From Deltaproteobacteria bacterium (GTDB lineage Bacteria > Desulfobacterota > DSM-4660 > Desulfatiglandales > HGW-15): a stretch of DNA of 6,469 nucleotides. The stretch covers positions 1 through 6,469 of the forward strand of contig JAFGPH010000629.1 of NCBI GenBank assembly GCA_016926135.1. The letters are read 5' to 3'. This document shows, in pieces, positions 1 to 6,433 of the stretch. Both the position numbers and the translations under genes were made by a program. The notes beneath the pieces are model-generated. The model searched no databases and was not told where the DNA came from. It saw only the letters and a list, made by a program, of their open reading frames with translations. Within the stretch, counting starts at the first letter, position 1, and every line of letters begins with the position of its first letter.

Positions 1-82
1 CGATGAATCCCTGTGATCTCTATCCGCAGGCCCAAGATATCTGCGATTCCGAAAACCTGTGGTTAGTCTGAGGGATCAGTGC

Positions 83-503
83 TCATTTTCTCTGTTTTGC
101 AGCGAGAGTCTCATCCAGGAAAGTGCTGACGGAGTCTATGAATTGGCCAGCCTCATGCAGGAGCGGTTCCACCTGATCCTTCTTCACCTCAAAGTATTCC
201 CGATAGTCTCCCCGTTGTCTCAGTTCAAAAGCCTTGTTGAGAGAACGCCCCATGGACTCCGGGAAGGCCCCCTTTCACAAAGCGCTTTCCAAAGTAGGAA
301 AGCACACCGCTATGTTTTGATGAGGCATAGGGCTCGTAGATCAGAAGGGCCAGGACCGCGTAGAACATCCCGTAGTAAAGGCGATTGACCACGGACCGGA
401 GGCTCCTTCCTCCGCTGAGGAGATATCGTGCTTCCTCCAGACTCTCCCGCGCCTGCTGCAGCCTGTATTGGGCGAGCGCCCCTTTCTTGTCATCACCGGT
501 CAC
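83..503 (-). pseudogene. HEPN-domain protein, frameshifted (putative toxin of MNT-HEPN pair)
   Basis: The reading frame starts at a GTG (503-501) and runs through a HEPN core: residues 40-49 read NRLYYGMFYA and residues 62-66 SKHSG, typical of the COG1895/PF05168-type HEPN family. It then meets an early stop at 225-227. The expected C-terminal half (FPESMGRSLNKAFELRQ, then RGDYREYFEVKK) continues in the next frame to a TGA at 83-85. The break maps to a five-base homopolymer (C5 on the plus strand, 268-272). Removing one base restores a 139-residue protein, a normal length for the family. Its GTG overlaps the stop of the upstream MNT gene (GTGA, 500-503), and AGGGGG sits 7 nt upstream as a ribosome binding site. 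No R-x4-6-H motif of RNase-type HEPN toxins is visible in either part. The break could be a true mutation, a sequencing error or, less likely, a programmed +1 shift. Family assignment is strong; function as a toxin is inferred from its partner. Confidence 0.85.
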
Positions 504-823
504 AAAGGAACCCCCTCACGCTGGACGACCTTGTAAATCGGCGACTCGGACATGGGCCCCTCTTCCAGTTCATCTCTCCCGAAGACCAGGGCGGAAATGA
601 AGACGTCATGGTTGAGGTTGATCCGATAGATAACGTCGTCGATCTCTCCCACCATCAAGTCGTCATAACCGGGAATCTCGATCATCACGTCGATATCAGA
701 GTCCGGTTCACCCTCCCCCCTTGCCTTCGATCCATAGATGCGGATATCCAGAATCGGATACTTCGAAACCAATTCATCACGGAGCTCTCTTAATGCCCTT
801 TGCTCATTCTCTGTCAGCCTCAT
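500..823 (-). CDS. MNT-type minimal nucleotidyltransferase (putative antitoxin)
   Basis: This 107-residue protein carries the signature of DNA polymerase beta-like minimal nucleotidyltransferases: G31-S32, ten residues, then D43-x-D45 (GSKARGEGEPDSDIDVMI). A plausible third metal-binding Asp is D73 in HDVFISALVF. Length is normal for the MNT family. In characterised MntA-HepT systems such enzymes neutralise a HEPN toxin by transferring AMP groups to it; extending that to this pair is inference, because the HEPN partner here is of a different subfamily. The ATG at 821-823 is preceded only by a weak purine stretch (GAGAGATGGCGAG), and an upstream ATG is out of frame and stops at once. It is the first gene of a two-gene unit, overlapping the HEPN gene by 4 bp, so the two are probably translationally coupled. 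All three catalytic acidic residues appear intact, so it should be an active enzyme. Confidence 0.9.
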   Translation of the reverse strand: MRLTENEQRALRELRDELVSKYPILDIRIYGSKARGEGEPDSDIDVMIEIPGYDDLMVGEIDDVIYRINLNHDVFISALVFGRDELEEGPMSESPIYKVVQREGVPL

Positions 824-945
824 GGACTCGCCATCTCTCTCGCTTCAATCCCCACGAAAGTTCAGACTTGGCGGTGCGGTCTCCAGCCACCGGCGTGTTC
901 GTGTGCATGCCAGAAGCACCGTTGACTATGAATCCATCCCCACCA

Positions 946-986
946 ACTTGCGACTGCGAAAACCTTTCAAACCTGCGTCCGCAAGT
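946..986. repeat. Inverted repeat in the MNT-HEPN leader
   Basis: ACTTGCG at 946-952 is exactly complementary to CGCAAGT at 980-986, with 27 bases between. It lies in the predicted untranslated leader of the MNT-HEPN transcript, about 45 bp downstream of the predicted start. It could be an operator half-site pair or a weak leader hairpin. Seven base pairs is short enough to occur by chance. Confidence 0.3.
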
Positions 987-1034
987 GACTCCTCAAGAAG
1001 GTACCACAAGATTCGGGCGCCTAATTCTTATGGT

Positions 1035-1063
1035 ATTCTAAATAAATGGGGTGGCTTTGTCAA
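1035..1063 (-). promoter_or_regulatory. Sigma70-type promoter for the MNT-HEPN pair
   Basis: Read on the minus strand, a perfect -35 TTGACA (1063-1058) is followed by exactly 17 bp and a -10 TAGAAT (1040-1035), five of six consensus bases. Transcription would start near 1028 and run towards the MNT gene, giving an untranslated leader of about 205 nt. No competing reading frame lies between them on that strand. The match is strong for an intergenic site, but transcription is inferred. Confidence 0.65.
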
Positions 1064-1431
1064 CTCAGCCGGACCTGCAGGCTGGACCTCCGTGGCCAAT
1101 ACCCGGACGTGTGGGGACCTGGGGACCCGGGTCGCATCTTGAATTGTCTGTTTTGCAGCAGCTCTGAGTGGAGATCTCTCTCCAAAACCACAGGATATCC
1201 AGTTGCCGCAGAACCTGAGATGAGTCTGAGCGACTGCAAGCATCTGCTGTGTTTCAATGCCATCTAAATTCGAAACCCATTCCCTTGAGATTTTCCTCTT
1301 CAGCCTCCCTACGAAAAGCGTTCTTCTTGGCCCCACCATCTATTATCCAACCCCAGAGCAAAACGAGGCCAACTGAAACCAGAATCCCATCCTTTGAGTC
1401 CTCGAACCTACTGCCACCGAGGTGAGATTGC

Positions 1432-1459
1432 TTGACAAGGCCGATAAGACATATACTCT
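1432..1459 (+). promoter_or_regulatory. Possible promoter for the zeta-like kinase module
   Basis: A perfect TTGACA lies at 1432-1437. The best-spaced -10 is TACTCT (1454-1459, 16-bp spacer, three of six matches). The better hexamer TATACT (1452-1457) has only a 14-bp spacer. A start near 1466 would leave a leader of about 85 nt before the GTG at 1552. The -35 is convincing and the -10 is ambiguous. Confidence 0.4.
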
Positions 1460-1551
1460 TGCTCAGGCTTTCCGCATCTCCGCTTGGCTGTTTCAGATTG
1501 GGGGAGCAGGATGGGGTATTCGACTTTGGAGATCGATAAGGGTGAGGCGGC

Positions 1552-2076
1552 GTGAAACCAGATAGAAGGATCCTCATTATTGCCGGGCCCAACGGCGCCG
1601 GGAAGACGACTTTTGCTCGGGAATTCCTCCCGAGAGAGGCAGGATGCCCCTTGTTCGTCAACGCCGACCTTATCGCCGCCGGCTTGTCCCCTTTTGCGCC
1701 CGGATCGGCTAATATCAAGGCAGGTCGGCTGATGATCGAGGAGATCGAGTCGCACGTGAGAAGGCGGGAGAGTTTTGCCTTTGAAACAACGTTGAGTGGA
1801 CGTCGTTATACCCGGATGATTCCCCGATGGCAGAGCATGGGCTATACTGTGAAACTGGTCTTCCTTTACGTGGCGGACGTAAAGCTGGCCATTGAGCGCG
1901 TTCGTGTGCGGGTCAAACAAGGTGGGCATGACGTGCCAGAGGATTTCATCAGGCGTCGTTATCGTGCAGGATGGAGGAACTTCCAGCAGCACTACAAGGG
2001 GTTGGTTGACTTATGGGTCGTCTATGACAACTCGAGCGAAAAGCCCATGTTGCTGTATGAAGGAGGGAGAGAATGA
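1552..2076 (+). CDS. Zeta-toxin-like P-loop kinase (COG4185 type)
   Basis: This 174-residue P-loop NTPase opens with a Walker A motif AGPNGAGKTT (residues 11-20). NADLIAAGLSPF follows at 37-48, where D39 sits where zeta toxins and related small-molecule kinases place a catalytic Asp. Next come FETTLSG at 77-83 and a basic lid-like segment GGHDVPEDFIRRRY at 124-137. This layout matches the zeta-toxin/COG4185 family; classical zeta toxins phosphorylate UDP-N-acetylglucosamine, but the substrate here cannot be read from sequence. The start must be the GTG at 1552 or later, because an in-frame TGA lies at 1543-1545. GGTGAGG at 1541-1547 is a suitable ribosome binding site. It overlaps the next gene by 4 bp (ATGA). 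No epsilon-type antitoxin lies upstream, so the short downstream gene is the likely partner. Fold assignment is firm; toxicity is inferred. Confidence 0.88.
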   Translation: MKPDRRILIIAGPNGAGKTTFAREFLPREAGCPLFVNADLIAAGLSPFAPGSANIKAGRLMIEEIESHVRRRESFAFETTLSGRRYTRMIPRWQSMGYTVKLVFLYVADVKLAIERVRVRVKQGGHDVPEDFIRRRYRAGWRNFQQHYKGLVDLWVVYDNSSEKPMLLYEGGRE

Positions 2077-2246
2077 AGAAGGCCAAGAAAGCGGTGCATG
2101 ACAAAGACCTGGCAAAGGTAGGCACCGCATTACGAAGGGCAGCCGGCCAAGCCAGGAGAATAGCAGAGCAAACGAATACCCCCCTCATCGTTCTTGAGGA
2201 AGGACGTGTGGTCCGTAAAAGGGTCGGCAAGGGAAGAAGCCGATAG
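2073..2246 (+). CDS. 57-aa basic protein, putative antitoxin of the zeta-like kinase
   Basis: A short frame runs from ATG 2073 to TAG 2244-2246 and encodes 57 residues. It has an excellent ribosome binding site (AAGGAGGG at 2060-2067, 5-nt spacing) and overlaps the kinase stop codon as ATGA, which implies coupled translation. The protein has a lysine-rich start (MKKAKKAVHDKD), a central helix-like stretch with ALRRAAGQARRIAEQTNTP (residues 19-37), then a hydrophobic strand LIVLEEGRVVRKR (38-50). I recall this plan (helix, TNTPLIV, then a strand around a GRVV/GKVV turn) from small proteins next to COG4185 kinases; their role as antitoxins is presumed rather than proven for this example. It has no membrane segment or signal peptide. 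Its small size makes it easy for gene callers to miss. That it is a gene is well supported; the antitoxin role is inference from position. Confidence 0.75.
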   Translation: MKKAKKAVHDKDLAKVGTALRRAAGQARRIAEQTNTPLIVLEEGRVVRKRVGKGRSR

Positions 2247-2470
2247 GCTATAGCCGATTTCTCCGCCTGAGATACTTGCCGGAAACACTGGATATTTGCT
2301 TCTTGAAAAACCTGGGATGAGGTCTGAGTGATCCCCGCTTCCGTCTGAATGCATATACAACAGCTCTCACAAAGAGTTGGGGAAAACAATCATCCTTGGT
2401 TCGGACCCGGCGATCATGGCCGATTTTCAAAACCCCTGCGCATGATCCCCAATGACAGCCATTTTTGCCA

Positions 2471-2495
2471 GATCGGGCGGACGGATCACCCGATC
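2471..2495 (-). repeat. Hairpin overlapping the alaS stop codon
   Basis: GATCGGG (2471-2477) and CCCGATC (2489-2495) form a perfect 7-bp stem with an 11-base loop that spans the alaS stop codon at 2486-2488. In the minus-strand transcript the stem is followed by TGGCAAAAATGG and not by a T-tract. It is therefore not a convincing intrinsic terminator, though it could stabilise the 3' end. No better terminator is evident between 2247 and 2485 on either strand. Confidence 0.3.
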
Positions 2496-5119
2496 ATACC
2501 GTAGACCGCCTCCAGCGCGGTCTTGAGCTTTTCGGGATCGGGGCCGCCGCCCTGGGCCATGTCGGGACGTCCGCCCCCTTTGCCTCCCACGATCTCCGAG
2601 AGCCTGCGCATCAGGTCTCCGGCCTTGTGCCTGGCCATCAGGTCCTTGCTGACCACGCAGAGGAGCATGGCCTTGCCGTCGGCGCGGGCCCCGAGCACGA
2701 TGATCCCGCTGGTCAGTTTCTCCTTGATGCGATCCGCAAAATCCCGCAGTTCCTTGGGTGAGCCGGCCTGAACCTCCTGCACGAGCACGGAGATGCCGTT
2801 GACCTGTTTCACGCCGGCCAGGAGATCGCCGGACCGGGCGGAGAGCACCTTGGCCTTGAGGGAGTCCAGTTCCCGCTCCCGCTGCTTCTGATCCCGCAGG
2901 AGCCTCTCCAGCCGCTCCGTCAGTTGCTCCGGGCCGGTCTTGAGGAGGGCGGCCGCACGGCGGAGTTCCTCATCCATGCGCTGCACGTGCTCCAGGGCCG
3001 CACGGCCGGTCACGGCCTCGATCCTTCGCACATTGGCACCCACCGCACCCTCGCTCAGGATCTTGAAAAGGCCGATGTCCCCGGTTCGGGCGGTATGGGT
3101 TCCGCCGCAGAGCTCCTTACTGACCCCGTCCCCCACGGAGACGATCCGCACCTCCTCCCCGTAACGCTCTTCGAAGATGGCCATGGCCCCGGTCTTCAGG
3201 GCCTCCTCTCTGCCCATTTCCCGGGTGGTGAGAGGCAGGTTCTCGCGGACAAGCCGGTTGACCAGGTTTTCCACCTCCCGGAGATGATCCGGGCCGACCT
3301 GCGTGAAGTGACTGAAGTCAAACCTGAAGCGGTCCGCCGCCACCAGGGATCCGGCCTGCTTCACGTGGGCGCCCAGCACCTCCCGCAGGGCCGCGTGAAG
3401 CAAATGCGTGGCCGTGTGGTTGAGGGCGATCGCCTTTCGCCGCGCCCCGTCCACCCGCGCCTCCACGGTGTCCCCGACCGACAGCCTCCCTTCGTCGATG
3501 CGGCCGGAATGGACGATGAAGTCCCGGCCGAACTTGCGGGTCTGATGCACGGGAAACCGGAGGCCCTCTTTGAGGATCCAGCCCGCATCCCCCACCTGAC
3601 CCCCGGCCTCGCCGTAAAACGGGGTCTGATCCAGGAGGACGTCAACATCCTCTCCGGACCCCGCGGAGGAAACCTCGGCGCCCGATTTCAGGATCGCCAG
3701 CACCTCGGCCCGACTCACCAGACCTTCGTAGCCGCAAAACACACTCCGCACACCCCTTGCCGCCAGCTTCCGGTAGGTCTCCGGGATTTCCTCTTCGCCG
3801 CTACCCTTCCAGGCCTCCTGGGAGAGGTTTCTCTGCCGCGCCATGGCCTGCTCGTATCCGGGCTGATCGATCCGGAAGCCCTCCTCGCGGGCCACATCCT
3901 CCACGATGTCGAGCGACAGCCCGTAGGTGTCATACAGCTTGAAGGCAAGGTCCCCGGGAATGCTTTTCTCCCCCTTCTGCCGCAGCTCCTCCAGGCTCTC
4001 CTCCAGCATTTTCATGCCGTAGTGCAGGGTGTCGGCAAACCGCTTCTCCTCGTTCAGCACGATCCCTTCGATGAACTGCCTGGAGGCGAGGAGTTCACCA
4101 TAATCCTGCCCCATCACGTCGATCACCTTCCCCGCCACCCGGTACAGGAAGGCGTCCTTCATCCCAAGCCCCTGGCCGAACCGGATGGCCCTGCGGATGA
4201 TGCGCCGCAGCACGTAACCCCTTCCCTCATTGGAAGGCATGACCCCGTCCCCGATCAGAAAGGCCACGGCCCGGGAGTGGTCCGAGATGACGCGGAAGGA
4301 GACGTCCGGTTTCTCCCCCTGGCCGTATCTCTTTCCCGAGAGTTCCTCGATGCGGCTCATGATCTCGCGGAAAAGATCCGTGCGGTAGTTGGACGTCACG
4401 CCCTGAACCACCGCAGCGAGCCTCTCCAGGCCCATGCCTGTGTCGATATTGGGTCTGGGCAGGGGATGGAGCTTGCCGCGGGCATCCCGGTCGAACTGGG
4501 TGAACACCAGGTTCCAGATCTCGAGGTACCGATCGCAGTCGCACCCCGGAGCGCACTCGGGTTTCCCGCAGCCCACGGACGGGCCCTGATCGAACAGGAT
4601 CTCGGAGCAAGGGCCGCAGGGACCCGTGTCCCCCATGGCCCAGAAATTATCCTTCTCCCCCAGCCGCACGATGCGGTCGGAAGGAAGCCCGATCTCGGTT
4701 TCCCAGAGCCGGTGCGCCTCGTCGTCTTCCGTGTACACGGAGGCAAAGAGTCTGTCTCCGGGGAGGGCATAGCGCTCGGTCAAGAGCTCCCAGGCCCAGC
4801 GGATCGCCTCCTTTTTGAAGTAGTCGCCAAAGGAAAAATTGCCGAGCATCTCGAAGAAGGTATGGTGTCTGGCCGTGTAGCCCACATTGTCCAGGTCGTT
4901 GTGCTTGCCGCCCGCCCGCACGCACTTCTGGGAGGTGGCGGCCCGGGTGTAGCCCCTTTTCTCCTGACCCAGAAAGAGGCTCTTGAACTGAACCATCCCG
5001 GCATTGGTGAAGAGCAGTGTGGGGTCGTCCCTCGGGATGAGGGCGGAACTGCTCACGATCTCGTGACCCTGGGCCTTGAAGTAGTCCAGAAATGCGGCTC
5101 TGATTTCCCTGAAATCCAT
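2486..5119 (-). CDS. alaS: Alanyl-tRNA synthetase
   Basis: This cytoplasmic enzyme charges tRNA-Ala with alanine and hydrolyses mischarged Ser- and Gly-tRNA-Ala. Residues below count from the start chosen here (877 aa, normal length). The N-terminal class II core includes TNAGMVQFK near 38 and HHTFFEMLGNFSFGDYFKKEA near 85-105. A Cys-rich segment common in bacterial AlaRS (CGKPECAPGCDCDRYLEIWN) lies near 184, and motif 3, GMGLERLAAV, at 228-237. The editing domain has the zinc-binding HTATH (568-572) and CGGTH (671-675), so both activities look intact. A coiled-coil and a glycine-rich C-Ala domain (GGKGGGRPDMAQGGG, about 845-859) end the protein. The upstream ATG at 5126-5128 would abut the AAGG of the ribosome binding site with no spacer. 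The ATG at 5117-5119 has TTAAGGA about 8 nt away and begins MDFREIRAAFLDYF, matching the family start, so it is preferred. It follows recA by 21 bp and is probably co-transcribed with it. Confidence 0.97.
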   Translation of the reverse strand: MDFREIRAAFLDYFKAQGHEIVSSSALIPRDDPTLLFTNAGMVQFKSLFLGQEKRGYTRAATSQKCVRAGGKHNDLDNVGYTARHHTFFEMLGNFSFGDYFKKEAIRWAWELLTERYALPGDRLFASVYTEDDEAHRLWETEIGLPSDRIVRLGEKDNFWAMGDTGPCGPCSEILFDQGPSVGCGKPECAPGCDCDRYLEIWNLVFTQFDRDARGKLHPLPRPNIDTGMGLERLAAVVQGVTSNYRTDLFREIMSRIEELSGKRYGQGEKPDVSFRVISDHSRAVAFLIGDGVMPSNEGRGYVLRRIIRRAIRFGQGLGMKDAFLYRVAGKVIDVMGQDYGELLASRQFIEGIVLNEEKRFADTLHYGMKMLEESLEELRQKGEKSIPGDLAFKLYDTYGLSLDIVEDVAREEGFRIDQPGYEQAMARQRNLSQEAWKGSGEEEIPETYRKLAARGVRSVFCGYEGLVSRAEVLAILKSGAEVSSAGSGEDVDVLLDQTPFYGEAGGQVGDAGWILKEGLRFPVHQTRKFGRDFIVHSGRIDEGRLSVGDTVEARVDGARRKAIALNHTATHLLHAALREVLGAHVKQAGSLVAADRFRFDFSHFTQVGPDHLREVENLVNRLVRENLPLTTREMGREEALKTGAMAIFEERYGEEVRIVSVGDGVSKELCGGTHTARTGDIGLFKILSEGAVGANVRRIEAVTGRAALEHVQRMDEELRRAAALLKTGPEQLTERLERLLRDQKQRERELDSLKAKVLSARSGDLLAGVKQVNGISVLVQEVQAGSPKELRDFADRIKEKLTSGIIVLGARADGKAMLLCVVSKDLMARHKAGDLMRRLSEIVGGKGGGRPDMAQGGGPDPEKLKTALEAVYGMIG

Positions 5120-5140
5120 GAAAGTCATCCTTAAGGTTCT

Positions 5141-6184
5141 CTACTTCCCGTTCTTCTCCGTCTCGACCTTGCTCGCTTCTTCCTCCACCTTCCGGAGTCC
5201 GGTCTTTTCCCGGATCAGGTCTGCGATGCGGTTGCGGATGTCCTGGTTTTCGACCAGGAACTTGCGGGAGTTTTCCCTGCCCTGCCCGATCCTGTTCCCC
5301 TCGAAGGAGTACCAGGCGCCGCTCTTTTCAACGAGACCCAGGTTGGTCCCCAGATCCAGGATGTCTCCCTCCTTGGAGATCCCCGTGCCGTAGATGATGT
5401 CGAACTCGGCCTCCTTGAAAGGGGGGGCTATTTTGTTCTTCACCACCTTCACCCGCGTACGGTTCCCCACGACCTGCTCGCCGTCCTTGATGGCGCCGAT
5501 GCGGCGAATGTCCAGTCGCTGGCTGGCATAGAACTTGAGGGCGTTGCCGCCGGTGGTGGTCTCGGGGCTTCCGAACATGACCCCGATCTTCATGCGGATC
5601 TGGTTGATGAAGATCACGCAGGTCATGGACTTGCTGATGGTGGCGGTCAGCTTCCGGAGGGCCTGGGACATGAGCCTGGCCTGGAGACCCACGTGCTGAT
5701 CCCCCATCTCTCCCTCGATCTCGGCTCTCGGCACCAGGGCCGCCACCGAGTCGATGACGAGCACGTCGATGGCGCCGCTCCTCACCAGGATCTCCGCGAT
5801 GTCCAGGCCCTGCTCTCCGGTGTCCGGCTGGGACACGAGCAGGTTGTCCACGTCCACCCCCAGCCTTCGGGCATAGTTCACATCCAGGGCATGCTCGGCA
5901 TCCACGAAGGCCACCATCCCGCCCATGGCCTGGGCCTCAGCCGCCACGTGCAGGGCCAGGGTGGTTTTCCCCGAGGACTCGGGACCGTAGATCTCCACCA
6001 CCCTCCCCCGGGGCACCCCGCCGATCCCGAGGGCCAGGTCCAGACTGAGGGAACCGGTGGAAATGGCCGGCACCACCAGCACCCTCTCCACGCTCATCTT
6101 CATGATGGAGCCACGGCCGAACTGACGCTCGATCTGCGTGATGGCCTGTTCTACCGCTTTGTTTCTGTCAGCTTGTTCAGCCAT
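5141..6184 (-). CDS. recA: RecA recombinase
   Basis: RecA forms ATP-dependent filaments on single-stranded DNA, catalyses strand exchange in recombinational repair, and triggers LexA self-cleavage in organisms with an SOS response. The 347-residue length is typical. Visible are the family opening ([21 protein letters not shown]), Walker A GPESSGKT (67-74), AEHALD (96-101), Walker B VLVIDS (141-146), the L2 DNA-binding loop region with [20 protein letters not shown] (194-213), and the core C-terminal block [12 protein letters not shown] (268-279). The tail is charged and rich in Glu and Lys (about 331-347), as in other RecA proteins. No intein or truncation is present. The ATG has AAAGGGG (6192-6198) at 7-nt spacing. 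I found no LexA box of the CTGT-N8-ACAG or GAAC-N4-GTTC type upstream, so its SOS control is unresolved. It is directly followed by alaS with no recX. Confidence 0.98.
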   Translation of the reverse strand: MAEQADRNKAVEQAITQIERQFGRGSIMKMSVERVLVVPAISTGSLSLDLALGIGGVPRGRVVEIYGPESSGKTTLALHVAAEAQAMGGMVAFVDAEHALDVNYARRLGVDVDNLLVSQPDTGEQGLDIAEILVRSGAIDVLVIDSVAALVPRAEIEGEMGDQHVGLQARLMSQALRKLTATISKSMTCVIFINQIRMKIGVMFGSPETTTGGNALKFYASQRLDIRRIGAIKDGEQVVGNRTRVKVVKNKIAPPFKEAEFDIIYGTGISKEGDILDLGTNLGLVEKSGAWYSFEGNRIGQGRENSRKFLVENQDIRNRIADLIREKTGLRKVEEEASKVETEKNGK

Positions 6185-6191
6185 AGCAATA

Positions 6192-6198
6192 CCCCTTT
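6192..6198 (-). promoter_or_regulatory. recA ribosome binding site
   Basis: AAAGGGG on the minus strand lies 7 nt before the recA ATG (6182-6184). It supports that start, which also agrees with the usual RecA N-terminus. I could not identify a clear -35/-10 pair between it and the repeat upstream. Confidence 0.7.
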
Positions 6199-6245
6199 GG
6201 TAAGACGTTAATCTTTACGGTGCGTTTTCCCCCTCCGAATTGGAA

Positions 6246-6345
6246 GAGGCAGGGACAAAGTGCCAAAGGGACAAAGGGGCAAAGCGGAATAGATCGATTG
6301 TATTTTCTGCTTTGTGCCTCTGGCCCTCTGTGCCTTTGTGCCTCG
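6246..6345. repeat. Large imperfect inverted repeat of CAAAG-type units
   Basis: The left arm (6246-6288) consists of repeated units such as GGACAAAG, TGCCAAAG, GGACAAAG and GGGCAAAG. The right arm (about 6305-6345) is its imperfect reverse complement, with TGCTTTGTGCCTC, TGGCCCTCTG and TGCCTTTGTGCCTCG. About 16 bases separate the arms (TAGATCGATTGTATT-like centre). As RNA or extruded DNA it would form a hairpin with roughly 40-nt arms containing mismatches and small gaps. It lies in the leader/promoter region of recA. Short repetitive palindromes like this are often dispersed in several genome copies (REP/MITE-like), but one window cannot show that. Confidence 0.7.
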
Positions 6346-6406
6346 TTCAACCTCCCACTTCCGATTTGACTTTTCCCACGCCTTTATTGTCCCTCTCGGG
6401 GAATGG

Positions 6407-6433
6407 GAGAAAAACCCTCGCCTTTAGGCGAAG
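6407..6433 (-). terminator. Possible intrinsic terminator of a gene upstream of recA
   Basis: On the minus strand CTTCGCC, loop TAAA, GGCGAGG forms a 7-bp stem with one G-T pair, followed by GTTTTTC. This is the form of an intrinsic terminator and would end a leftward gene lying beyond the window. It sits inside a second, outer stem: TCCCTCTCGG (6390-6399) pairs exactly with CCGAGAGGGA (6455-6464). A competing reading is that 6384-6467 codes for the C-terminus of that gene, since one frame stays open for 27 codons to a TAA at 6384-6386. Confidence 0.45.

Larger units (their letters stand above)
824..1551. other. Divergent intergenic region, no supported gene
   Basis: This 728-bp stretch separates the leftward MNT-HEPN pair from the rightward kinase module. 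Reading frames on both strands are short, lack recognisable domains and have no convincing start with a ribosome binding site. It holds one candidate promoter in each direction, a 7-bp inverted repeat, and a GC-rich patch near 1101-1132 with a tandem TGGGGACC duplicate flanked by ACCCGG/CCGGGT. The length is more than two small operons need, so it may contain decayed sequence that I cannot identify. Confidence 0.6.

Noticed and set aside
1112..1127. Tandem TGGGGACC duplicate as a possible iteron or operator
   Set aside because: Only two units, not placed near either start, and no replication gene nearby.
91..1159. A 13-bp direct repeat TCTGTTTTGCAGC (91-103 and 1147-1159) flanking the MNT-HEPN pair, considered as a target-site duplication or attachment site
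   Set aside because: One copy is part of the HEPN coding frame. A 13-bp exact repeat has a fair chance of occurring at random in a 6.5-kb window, and there are no terminal inverted repeats or mobility genes.
1028..1339. A 103-codon minus-strand frame
   Set aside because: No domain and an atypical composition; its end overlaps the strong promoter for the MNT gene, so it is probably non-coding.
1408..1992. A 194-codon minus-strand frame across the kinase gene
   Set aside because: The opposite strand encodes a clear P-loop kinase with all motifs; this frame has no family resemblance.
2246..2255. Palindrome GGCTATAGCC just after the 57-aa gene as a terminator
   Set aside because: A 5-bp self-complementary palindrome leaves no loop, and there is no proper T-tract after it.
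2924..5134. A 736-codon plus-strand open frame
   Set aside because: It lies entirely antisense to alaS, has no recognisable domain, and is rich in His, Pro, Gly and Arg, as expected for the shadow of a GC-rich gene.
5693..6211. A 172-codon plus-strand open frame
   Set aside because: It is antisense to the intact recA gene, with low-complexity His/Gly-rich composition and no domain.
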